A stretch of 64,000 nucleotides of DNA from Massilia kyonggiensis (GTDB lineage: Bacteria > Pseudomonadota > Gammaproteobacteria > Burkholderiales > Burkholderiaceae_D): the NCBI RefSeq assembly GCF_024756235.1, contig NZ_JANUGY010000009.1:280080-344079 (forward strand), given 5' to 3'. The notes beneath the pieces are model-generated. The model did no database searches and had not been told where the DNA came from. It saw only the letters and a program-made list of their open reading frames with translations. Below, piece by piece: positions 21,331-28,592 of the stretch (the stretch's first letter is position 1; every line of letters starts with the position of its first letter). A program made the position numbers and the translations under genes.

Positions 21331-21446
21331 GAATTTGCGGCGGCGGTACGCACCGGTACGGCCTTTCCCTTCGCCGTCTTCAACTGCACTGCGAAGAGTC
21401 CCGCTAGAAGAACGGCAAGGATGACGATGACGAAGATTATTTTCAT
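21327..21446 (-). CDS. Single-helix membrane peptide, likely the anchor of the DUF2726 protein
   Basis: 39 residues beginning MKIIFVIVILAVLLAGLFAV, one transmembrane helix followed by a short basic linker. It ends in TGA within the ATGA that starts the DUF2726 gene. A single-base change would fuse the two into a standard membrane-anchored DUF2726 protein. It lies 10 bp after the methyltransferase-HNH stop codon. Confidence 0.6.
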   Translation of the reverse strand: MKIIFVIVILAVLLAGLFAVQLKTAKGKAVPVRTAAANS

Positions 21447-21456
21447 GTGTGCGAAC

Positions 21457-23211
21457 TCATTTGATAGTCGGTTGATGCATTGACGGAAGGCTTGCTGCCG
21501 CAGCCCGGTTGCGACCGGTGGCATTGGCGGGCTCCCAAGGGCGCAATCCCTGATCCTTGCTCAACCTGATGCGATGGACTTTCATCGCGTCGATGACGTC
21601 GGCCGGCTCCGGAGTAGCCACGAGAATCGGCAGCGTCTGCGACGCTTCGAGGAAGAACTGGCGCCGCAGGCCGTCGCCCTGACTCAGGAAGGCATCGTTC
21701 CACCAACTGCTAATGGTGCCGCTGGCGCGCTCCAGCGCTGCCTGGGTGACGAGCCGGTTCGATTTCTGGATGTTGACTTGCCGTGACGCCGGCATCAGAT
21801 TCCACGCGTCGCCGCAGGGCCAGGCGGCGAATGGGAAGCAGTGGTCGACGTCGTACTCGTCGCGCAGGCGCGCACCGGACCAGACGCAATACACAGGCTT
21901 GCCGGCCGCACGCATGCGATCGACCGCCGCCCTGGCGAAGCTGGTGTCGCGGGCAGGGTCCACCCATGCGAGCAGCGAGTGCGCAAGCGTGCGAACGTCC
22001 GGTCGCCCGTCATTACAATAGGACTCGATCAGCCTGACCCACTCCGACACGAGCACGGGCTCGATCCACACGTTGTAATGCGTGAGCGCCTGCCAGATCT
22101 CGAGCGGGATGCGGAAGTCGCCGAGGCTCCACAGGAAGGCTTCGTCGATCTGCAGCAGGGATGGCGTCGGCACCATGCGTCGCCGCGTGACGTCGAAGAT
22201 CGGCTTGTCGCTTGCAGGCCAGCGCAGGTAGTTCGCAGGCATGTTGCGGATCACCTGCGAAATCTCGGAAAGACTCTGATGCAGATGCTTCGCCGTCTGG
22301 TCCCCGAACACGGAGCCGATCCGGAGTTCGACCGCAGTAACGGACCGCAGCGAGGTGAAGCTGTTGGTGACGAAGCCCGGGCCGATCCTCTGCGGCATCT
22401 GGGGAAGGAGGTGTTCGATCAGGGGCTTGTACATGCGAAGCCAGAACAGCGATACGAGACCCAGCGGCACGACCACGGATTCTGAGTCGTACCTGGCCAG
22501 TCCCGCGGCGGTATCGGCAATACGCGCTAGGACGCGCAGCAGCGCGATCTTGTACGTCGACGACTTTTCGTCCACGAGGATCAGGTGCCGCAGCAGAGGC
22601 AGGGCGCCCAGGCCGTCGTCGGGAAGTCCCAGCACGACGTTCGTCCACGACACCTCGCTCCGTCCCAACTTGTCCTGGCTGTCGCTGGTGTGGACGATGC
22701 GCAGTCCGAATTGCTGGGCAAGGCCGGCCAGTTCCAGCAGCGAGACCTCGTGCATCGCGCGTTCGGTGTCGGGTGCGCCAAACCGGAGGCTGATCGCGAT
22801 GCGTCCTTTCGGTGCGAGTAGCGTCGCCAGCTTGCGCAACGCACGCTGGCGATCGGATGGGGGAATGTGCATCCAGACTGCGGACAGCAGGATGAGGTCG
22901 AAGCTCAAGCCGAGGCGGCGGACCTTCGCGAGGTCGGGCAGGCTGTCGGACAGCCATTGGATCCGGCTCGATGTGTGTTTCGCCCGCGCGTGGGCGAGCA
23001 TGGCCTCGGACGGCTCGACGGCCACAACGTCGTATCCATTTGCCGCGAGCCACGCCGCATCCCGGCCGGAACCTGCGCCAATATCGAGGACCGTGCTGCC
23101 GGGCGCAGGCAGTATGGCGATCAGGTCCGCGTCGACGTCCTCAAATGACAGTGACTCGTACTGAGTAACCAACCGAGTCGCGTGCTGTTCGTAATAGGGG
23201 ATGGCGGACAT
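21457..23211 (-). CDS. Class I SAM methyltransferase fused to HNH endonuclease
   Basis: 584 residues, no signal peptide. Residues 1 to about 200 are a small-molecule-type class I methyltransferase: motif I VLDIGAGSGRDAAWLA (about 41-56), VVAVEPSEAMLAHA, and LSAVWMHIPP. The amino-methyltransferase motif of DNA modification enzymes (D/N/S-PP-Y/F) is not seen. Residues about 200-430 match nothing I can name. From about 460 comes an HNH nuclease core: YCVWSGARLRDEYDVDHCFPF (in parts, DVDHCFPF holds the His), WNLMPASRQVN and NIQKSNRL, with one cysteine remaining of the usual pair. Lead gene of the minus-strand set in the island. A role in defence is inferred from the nuclease and its neighbours only. 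Confidence 0.8.
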   Translation of the reverse strand: MSAIPYYEQHATRLVTQYESLSFEDVDADLIAILPAPGSTVLDIGAGSGRDAAWLAANGYDVVAVEPSEAMLAHARAKHTSSRIQWLSDSLPDLAKVRRLGLSFDLILLSAVWMHIPPSDRQRALRKLATLLAPKGRIAISLRFGAPDTERAMHEVSLLELAGLAQQFGLRIVHTSDSQDKLGRSEVSWTNVVLGLPDDGLGALPLLRHLILVDEKSSTYKIALLRVLARIADTAAGLARYDSESVVVPLGLVSLFWLRMYKPLIEHLLPQMPQRIGPGFVTNSFTSLRSVTAVELRIGSVFGDQTAKHLHQSLSEISQVIRNMPANYLRWPASDKPIFDVTRRRMVPTPSLLQIDEAFLWSLGDFRIPLEIWQALTHYNVWIEPVLVSEWVRLIESYCNDGRPDVRTLAHSLLAWVDPARDTSFARAAVDRMRAAGKPVYCVWSGARLRDEYDVDHCFPFAAWPCGDAWNLMPASRQVNIQKSNRLVTQAALERASGTISSWWNDAFLSQGDGLRRQFFLEASQTLPILVATPEPADVIDAMKVHRIRLSKDQGLRPWEPANATGRNRAAAASLPSMHQPTIK

Positions 23212-23317
23212 CGGCTGTTGTCCTTGGTGTTGAGCTAATTACTATTGTAATGTGGAACTGTTCAGTATCTACGTCTTTATTTCTAATAGGTAACTTTTTG
23301 CAGGCTTGGAAGGACAA

Positions 23318-23335
23318 ATTTCGTCATGACGAAAT
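23318..23335. repeat. 18-bp palindrome, copy 2, upstream of abiEi
   Basis: Identical to the palindrome at 20861-20878. It lies 90 bp before the abiEi start codon, in the intergenic region that also serves the divergent methyltransferase-HNH gene. AbiEi proteins repress their own promoters by binding inverted repeats, so this is a candidate operator. Confidence 0.7.
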
Positions 23336-23424
23336 CGCGGCAGGGTCGCCCGACGCCGGTCGAGATTTTGAACAAAACCTCGGCAAATATAGATAATTGC
23401 CTAGATTTTGTATAGACTGGTGAG

Positions 23425-24030
23425 ATGAACCACCAAGCCGACCGAATTCTTGAGCTGGCGCGATCCAAGGGCGTGCTGCGTACCCGGGACGTGGACAGTG
23501 CCGGTGCATCGCGCGCGCTCCTCGCGTCGCTGACCGATGAAGGCAAGCTGCTCAAGCTCGGTCGCGGCTTGTATGTCTTGCCCGACCGCGCAGCATCTGC
23601 CTACGACACCTTCGCCGAAGTGGCCGCGCGCAGCGAAAATGGCGTGCTATGTCTGCTGTCCGCGCTGCGCTTCCACGACCTGACGACGCAGCAGTCCTCC
23701 GACGTGTGGCTCGCCATCCCGCACAAGGCCCACGCGCCGCGCTTCGACTATCCACCGCTGCGCGTGATTCGCATGTCCGGACCGGCGATGACCGAAGGCG
23801 TGGAGACGGTCGATGTCGCCGGCACGCAGGTGCGCGTATTTGGCGTGGCGAAGACGGTTGCCGACTGCTTCAAATTCCGCAACAAGATCGGTCTCGACGT
23901 CGCCCTGGAAGCGCTGCGCGAAGCCTGGAACGGTAAGCGCGCAACGATGGATGAACTGTGGCGCTACGCCGAGATCTGTAGGGTGGCGAACGTCATGCGT
24001 CCGTACCTGGAAGCCGTAGGGGCAGCATGA
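23425..24030 (+). CDS. abiEi: Type IV toxin-antitoxin system antitoxin AbiEi
   Basis: 201 residues. The N-terminal winged-helix domain (about 1-75) shows the AbiEi pattern: LARSKGVLRTRDVDSAGASRA, then LGRGLYVLPD; the C-terminal domain has LCLLSALRFHDLTTQ, VWLAIPHKA and VFGVAKTVADCFKFRNKIG. AbiEi both represses its operon and counteracts the nucleotidyltransferase toxin AbiEii without direct contact. The frame is intact. Its stop overlaps the abiEii start as ATGA. Because abiEii is broken, this antitoxin is now an orphan. Confidence 0.9.
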   Translation: MNHQADRILELARSKGVLRTRDVDSAGASRALLASLTDEGKLLKLGRGLYVLPDRAASAYDTFAEVAARSENGVLCLLSALRFHDLTTQQSSDVWLAIPHKAHAPRFDYPPLRVIRMSGPAMTEGVETVDVAGTQVRVFGVAKTVADCFKFRNKIGLDVALEALREAWNGKRATMDELWRYAEICRVANVMRPYLEAVGAA

Positions 24031-24457
24031 AGGCGACGAATCGCGCCGCATCCATCCGCGCGCGCCTACTGAACCGCGCACGCGCCGAGAGGGCGGACTT
24101 TAACCTGATGCTAACGCGGTATTCGCTTGAACGCCTGCTGTACCGATTGAGCGTATCGCCGTGGCTCTACCAGTCCTGTTGAAGGGTGCGCTGCTCTTCG
24201 ACCTTTGGTTCGACCAGCCGCATCGGCCAACCCGGGACATCGACCTCCTCGGGTTCGGTCCCTCGGAGATCGACGACCTGATCGAGGTATTCCAGCAGGT
24301 CTGCACGATGCCGTCCGATGATGGCATCTCGTTCGACCACACAAGCGTGCGGGCAGCACCGATCCGCAAACAGGCAAATTATGAGGGCGTGCGCGTCACC
24401 CTGATTGGAGTTCTGGATAACGCACGCTGCTCGGTGCAGATCGATGTAGGCTATTAG
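24027..24457 (+). pseudogene. abiEii: AbiEii toxin remnant, frameshifted and 3'-truncated
   Basis: Starts at ATG 24027 and reads 51 codons (ADFNLMLTRYSLERLLYRLSVSP) to a TGA at 24180. The AbiEii sequence then continues in another frame (LLKGALLFDLWFDQ, RPTRDIDLLGFG, VRVTLIGVL), so one base was lost near 24173. The second part keeps the nucleotidyltransferase DID motif but stops at 24457, at roughly half the usual length of about 300 residues. The toxin cannot be functional. The break point coincides with the truncated end of the convergent integrase. Confidence 0.88.
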
Positions 24458-24882
24458 CCGGAAAGATGTTCCGTTCGAACCACGCGGTGTTCTTCTCTTG
24501 CGTGCTGGCGGCCCGGTCCCCTGCGGTCCTAGCCAACCATGCACGGGCAACCGCCTCGAAGGTATTCAGCGCGGCCTTTTCCTTGGCATGTTTTTCTTCA
24601 CGTCTGGCCATGCCAGGGTCGATCCCCTGGGCCATTAGCTTCCGGGCCGCCAGCCGCTTATTGCGGGCCTCCGCGAGTGAGACTTCAGGCTACTTCCCGA
24701 AGGTAAGCCGGTTTTTCTTGCCGTTCGGCTGCCTGTAGGCCATGCGCCAGAATCTTGTCCCGTTCGGCATGACCTCGAGGTACATGCCTTCCCCGTCGCC
24801 CAGGGTATAGGTCTTGTCTCGGGGCTTGGCGTTGCGAAGGGCGGTGTCCGTCAATGGGGTGCAGAGCTTAGGCGTTTTAGAT
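24458..24882 (-). pseudogene. Tyrosine integrase remnant
   Basis: Reading down from about 24882, the minus strand gives the N-terminal arm domain of a P4-type integrase: LTDTALRNAKPRDKTYTLGD, GMYLEVMPNGTRFWRMAYRQ, then an amber TAG where a tyrosine is expected (24690-24692, inside FGK-x-PEVSLAEAR). It continues MAQGIDPGMARREEKHAKEK, NTFEAVARAWLA, ending at NIFPA. The whole catalytic domain (R, HxxR and Tyr) is missing. No good start codon was found. It faces away from the tRNA end, as active copies do beside their attachment site. Confidence 0.85.
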
Positions 24883-24968
24883 CCATGACGTTTGGCATTC
24901 GGTATCCGTGAACAAAGTATGGATACAAAAACGTTGGATGGTGACGGACGAGCTCAAACTTCGACGCA

Positions 24969-25006
24969 CAAAAAAACCGCGTTCCCAGAGGGAGAAACGC
25001 GGTTTC
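24969..25006 (-). terminator. Terminator of tRNA-Leu
   Basis: Perfect 10-bp stem, AAACCGCGTT (24974-24983) with AACGCGGTTT (24996-25005). In the minus direction the stem runs into a tract of seven T. It lies about 35 bp beyond the tRNA 3' end and was probably brought in by the island. Confidence 0.85.
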
Positions 25007-25039
25007 TTGGACTTTGCGGAACTACTACGGATGAGTAGG

Positions 25040-25061
25040 TGGTGCCTCCGGCCGGAATCGA
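25040..25061. repeat. Right attachment site within tRNA-Leu
   Basis: The 22 bp shared with 17650-17671. It runs from the CCA end through the 3' acceptor strand into the T-arm, the usual crossover segment for integrases that target tRNA 3' ends. Confidence 0.85.
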
Positions 25062-25124
25062 ACCGGCACGCCTTTCGGCGCTTGATTTTGAGTCAAGTGC
25101 GTCTACCAATTCCGCCACAGAGGC
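25040..25124 (-). tRNA. tRNA-Leu (anticodon CAA)
   Basis: 85 nt including an encoded CCA. Acceptor stem GCCTCTG pairs with CGGAGGC with one G-U pair, discriminator A. The D-loop has the class II GGTAGACGC pattern, the anticodon stem CTTGA/TCAAG encloses loop CTCAAAA (anticodon CAA, reads UUG), there is a variable arm GCGCCGAAAGGCGT typical of leucine tRNAs, and a GTTCGATTC T-loop. Its 3' 22 bp are the attachment site used by the island. Confidence 0.96.
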
Positions 25125-25264
25125 TGCAAGCGCAGGCGCGCATATTAGCACATGGAATGCAAAACTGACCAGAGTGCGTGCACCCCCAGTGGGCGCAGGG
25201 GGCGTTCCGGCGTATGATCTCGCCTACCTGAGCAAACGCGCCGTCCGGCAAGGCGGCCTGTACG

Positions 25265-27223
25265 ATGAAGAATAAGAAAATACGCGAGATCATCCTCGGC
25301 AAGCCGCTCGACCCCATGAAGAGCGAGACGCGTCACTCGATGGCCCTGGTCGCCTTCCTCGCCTGGGTCGGCCTTGGGGCGGACGGCCTGTCCTCCTCGT
25401 CGTACGGTCCGGAAGAAACCTTTCGCGCACTCGGTACCCACACCCACCTCGGCCTGTACATGGCCGTCGCCACCGCCGTCACGGTCTTCATCATCGCGCT
25501 CGCGTACAACCAGGTGATCGAGCTGTTTCCGACCGGGGGCGGCGGCTACCGCGTGGCCACCAAGCTCGTCGGGCCGTATCTCGGCCTCGTGTCCGGTGCC
25601 GCCCTGATCCTCGACTACGTGCTGACCATCGCGATCTCGATCGCGTCCGGCGTCGATGCGCTCGCGTCGTTCCTGCCGCTCGGCTTCCAGCCTTATAAAC
25701 TGTGGGCCGAGGCGTTCTTCATCGGCCTCCTGATCGTGATGAATTTGCGCGGGCTGAAGGAGGCGATCCAGATCCTGCTGCCGATCTTCCTCGGCTTCGT
25801 CGCGACGCACCTCGTGCTGATCGTGTACGGCATCGTGGCGCATGCGTCGCACCTGCCGCAGCTGGTGCCGGATACGATGGCCGAGACAGGCTCGCTGGCC
25901 GGCGAGATCGGCTGGGCCGGCGTGGCCGGCATGCTGCTGCTCGCGTACTCGCAGGGCGGCGGTACCTATACGGGCCTCGAGGCGGTGTCGAACAACGTCA
26001 ACCTGCTGGCCGAGCCGCGCGTCCGAACGGGCAAGATGACGATGTTCTACATGGCCCTGTCGCTTGCCGTCACGGCCGGCGGCATCATCCTGCTGTACCT
26101 GCTGTGGGACGCGCAGCCGACCGCGGGCGAGACGCTGAACGCGACCACCTTCCGCCGCATCATCGCCAGCATGGGCCTGGGCGGTGAGCTGGTGAACAAG
26201 ATCCTGCTGGCCGTCGTCCTCGCGTTCGAGGCCGGCCTGCTGTTCGTGGCGGCGAATACCGGCTTCCTCGGCGGGCCGTCCGTGTTGTCGAACATGGCGG
26301 GCGATTCGTGGGTGCCGCACCAGTTCCGCTACCTGTCCACGCGCCTCGTCACGCAGAACGGCATCCTCGTGATGGGCATTGCCGCGCTGGCGATCCTGTT
26401 CTGGACGCGCGGCCAGGTCACGCTGCTCGTCGTGCTGTATTCGATCTCCGTGTTCCTCACGTTCGCGATCTCGCTGTTCGGCCTGTGCCTGTACTGGTGG
26501 CGCCATCGCAAGGACGCACGCTGGGTGCGGCGCTTCCTGCTGTCGCTGACGGGTTTCATCATCTGCGCGGGCATCCTGGCCGTGCTGCTCGTCGAACGTT
26601 TTACGCAGGGCGGCTGGGCCACGGCACTGATCATCGCAGCCATCGCCGGCCTGTGCATCTTCATCCGCAACCACTACCGCGAAACGAAGCGCGCCATCCG
26701 CTCCGTCGACCGCGTCTTCGCCAACCAGCCGTTCGGCCCCGTGAAGGAGGCCGTCGACCCGGAACCGGATGCGCAGACGGCCGTCTTCATCGTCGGTAAT
26801 TCGCGCGGCGGCGGTCTGCATGCGCTGCTGTGGGTGCTGCGCATGTTCCCCGGCCACTTCAAGAACTTCCTGTTCGTGAATGCGCGCACCGTCGACGCCC
26901 ACGCCTACGGCGGAGAAGGCGCGCTCGAGAAGATGCGGATGGATGCGGCGCGGACGCTGGAATACTTCGTCGATTTCTGCCAGAGCCACGGGATGGCGTC
27001 GGCGTCGTACATCGGCTTCGGCACGGACGCGGTGGAAGAGGTGACCCGCATGTGCGAGCAGATCAATCACGAGTATCCGAACTCGATCTTCTTCACCAGT
27101 AAATTGATCTTCGCATCCGACAACTGGTTCACGCGGCTGCTGCACAACCAGGCGGCGCTGGCGGTGCAGCGCCGGCTGCACCTGGAAGGCTTGCAGATGG
27201 TGATCCTGCCGATGAAGGTGTGA
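25265..27223 (+). CDS. APC-superfamily permease (amino acid transporter-like)
   Basis: 652 residues, inner membrane. Residues 1 to about 470 contain about 12 hydrophobic segments and the APC-type first helix (FLAWVGLGADGLSSSSYGPEE, GGGGYRVATKLVGPYLGLVSGAALILDY in pieces). The remaining 170 residues are soluble (AVFIVGNSRGGGLHALLWVL, FKNFLFVNARTVDAHAYGG) and probably form a cytoplasmic regulatory domain. Such APC permeases with a long soluble tail are often misannotated as amino acid transporters; substrate unknown, and a cation role as in KUP-like relatives is possible. Single gene, no adjacent partner. Confidence 0.85.
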   Translation: MKNKKIREIILGKPLDPMKSETRHSMALVAFLAWVGLGADGLSSSSYGPEETFRALGTHTHLGLYMAVATAVTVFIIALAYNQVIELFPTGGGGYRVATKLVGPYLGLVSGAALILDYVLTIAISIASGVDALASFLPLGFQPYKLWAEAFFIGLLIVMNLRGLKEAIQILLPIFLGFVATHLVLIVYGIVAHASHLPQLVPDTMAETGSLAGEIGWAGVAGMLLLAYSQGGGTYTGLEAVSNNVNLLAEPRVRTGKMTMFYMALSLAVTAGGIILLYLLWDAQPTAGETLNATTFRRIIASMGLGGELVNKILLAVVLAFEAGLLFVAANTGFLGGPSVLSNMAGDSWVPHQFRYLSTRLVTQNGILVMGIAALAILFWTRGQVTLLVVLYSISVFLTFAISLFGLCLYWWRHRKDARWVRRFLLSLTGFIICAGILAVLLVERFTQGGWATALIIAAIAGLCIFIRNHYRETKRAIRSVDRVFANQPFGPVKEAVDPEPDAQTAVFIVGNSRGGGLHALLWVLRMFPGHFKNFLFVNARTVDAHAYGGEGALEKMRMDAARTLEYFVDFCQSHGMASASYIGFGTDAVEEVTRMCEQINHEYPNSIFFTSKLIFASDNWFTRLLHNQAALAVQRRLHLEGLQMVILPMKV

Positions 27224-27229
27224 GGACTT

Positions 27230-27703
27230 TCAGCAGCTGAGTTGCCGGCGCAGCGCGCGCAGCGTGCGCACGGGCCCGGTGACTTCGAGCATGTGGTCGC
27301 GCACGGTCACCGTGATGTCTGCGCTCTTCCATGCGGGCCAGTGCGCCGCGCGCATGCGGTAGCGCACGCTGCCGGGGCCGCGTTCGACCGGCGCATAGCC
27401 GAGCTGCTCCATCGCATCGTCCAGCGAGCCGACCAGGTGGCAGGCCGAAAAGCGCGTCGTGACCTCGAAGCGGCCGGGCAGTGTGCTCCCGATCGCCGGC
27501 AGCAGGCCGCCCAGCAGGACCGGCACGACGATGTAGCCGAGCGGCGCCGTCGGATCGACGAGGTGGAACGCGAAGACCAGCGCGGGGAGGCCCAGCACCA
27601 TGCTCAGCAGCAGGACCGCCGTGCGCTGCGCGGGGGCGAGAGACGTGGGGCGATGCGGTCCCTTCCGGACGCGCTCGATTTCGGAAAACGTCACGCTTTT
27701 CAT
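27230..27703 (-). CDS. Small membrane protein of unknown function
   Basis: 157 residues. Two transmembrane helices (about 28-48 and 56-72, VLLLSMVLGLPALVFAF and IVVPVLLGGLLPAIG), then a cytoplasmic or periplasmic domain of about 80 residues (RFEVTTRFSACHLVGSLDDAMEQLGY). No family recognised. It converges with the APC permease gene, 6 bp apart. Confidence 0.65.
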   Translation of the reverse strand: MKSVTFSEIERVRKGPHRPTSLAPAQRTAVLLLSMVLGLPALVFAFHLVDPTAPLGYIVVPVLLGGLLPAIGSTLPGRFEVTTRFSACHLVGSLDDAMEQLGYAPVERGPGSVRYRMRAAHWPAWKSADITVTVRDHMLEVTGPVRTLRALRRQLSC

Positions 27704-27988
27704 GTCGGAGTCCTTTCATTGAACGACGGCTGGGACCGGCTACACACTCCATTTTGATCAAGCGCCCCCGTGGCGGATTGACTTCCCTCAAAGTCGCTTT
27801 TTCCGAGAAGAATTGTTCTGGAATGAAAAGTTCCTAGACGGAAAATTCTTTTCTTTCCAGAAATGATGGAAATTTGTGCGAGATCTAACGGTTAGTTGGG
27901 CTTTCGGAACTTAAGCTGTTCCGACGGATCGGTGTAAAGACACCTGCTCCAGGATAGCGAGTCCGATTAATCTCTCAACGGAACTATC

Positions 27989-28588
27989 ATGAAACTCAAA
28001 TCTCTCGTTCTGGCCATGGTCGCGGGCGCGGCCCTGATGGCGCAAGGCGCGGGGGCGGCGACGGTCAACCGCACGGCCCCGGTCGTCACGGCGGACGATG
28101 GCCTGGGCGGCTTCAACGCGCATTTCGGCGATACGTTCGCGCAATCGACCACCGGCAGCACCTTCACCGACCTCTTCACGTTCGACGTCGGCACGCCGTT
28201 CGATGCGGCCGCCTCGCTGACGTCGTCGTACCTGAACACGCCGCAGACGAAGGACCTCCTGATCACGGGCTTGTCCCTGTACCGCTACGATCCGGTCACG
28301 CAGGCCGTGCTGGGGACCGCCATCGCGGGCGTCGACCTGACGGGTTCGGGTGCCGATGCGCCGGATTCCTGGGCGCTCTCCGGCTTCGGGCTGGCGAGCG
28401 GTTCCTACGCGATCCAGGTGAATGGCGAGGTGCGCGGCGCCGGCGGCGGGGCATTCGGGGCGGACCTGACGATCTCGCCGGTGCCGGAGCCGCAGACCTG
28501 GGGCATGCTGCTGGCCGGCCTGGGCGTGTTGACGACGCTGGCATGGCGCCGGCGCGAGCCCGCGCGCGCGCGCATCCGGCGGCGCTGA
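27989..28588 (+). CDS. FxDxF-type PEP-CTERM sorting domain protein
   Basis: 199 residues, exported. Signal peptide at residues 1-23 (ends AQGAGA). The middle has the FxDxF motif (FTDLFTFDVG, about 57-66) that defines a PEP-CTERM subfamily. The C-terminus is a complete sorting signal: VPEP (about 167-170), a hydrophobic helix (TWGMLLAGLGVLTTLAW) and an arginine-rich tail. An exosortase/EpsH system elsewhere in the genome would cleave it and attach or release it; such proteins are tied to exopolysaccharide and biofilm or floc formation. Confidence 0.88.
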   Translation: MKLKSLVLAMVAGAALMAQGAGAATVNRTAPVVTADDGLGGFNAHFGDTFAQSTTGSTFTDLFTFDVGTPFDAAASLTSSYLNTPQTKDLLITGLSLYRYDPVTQAVLGTAIAGVDLTGSGADAPDSWALSGFGLASGSYAIQVNGEVRGAGGGAFGADLTISPVPEPQTWGMLLAGLGVLTTLAWRRREPARARIRRR

Positions 28589-28592
28589 GCGA

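Larger units (their letters stand above)
17650..25061. mobile_element. Genomic island integrated in tRNA-Leu(CAA)
   Basis: About 7.4 kb bounded by a 22-bp perfect direct repeat (17650-17671 and 25040-25061). The right copy is the CCA end and T-arm side of the intact tRNA. Remains of a tyrosine integrase lie just inside the tRNA end, the standard arrangement for such islands. Contents: two immunity genes, an Ntox15 effector, a DUF2726 protein, a methyltransferase-HNH fusion, AbiEi and a broken AbiEii. TGGATACA motifs near both ends (17729, 17741 and 24920) may be integrase arm sites. With the integrase dead, the island should be fixed unless helped in trans. Confidence 0.85.

Noticed and set aside
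23410..23417. GTATAGAC, a HutC-like half motif, just before abiEi
   Set aside because: No symmetrical flanks and unrelated gene context; an 8-bp match is expected by chance in 64 kb.
24396..24635. 79-codon minus-strand frame as an independent gene
   Set aside because: It is the middle part of the integrase remnant after the amber codon, ending in antisense abiEii sequence.
25145..27181. 678-codon open frame on the minus strand
   Set aside because: Antisense to the APC permease, composition of a shadow frame.
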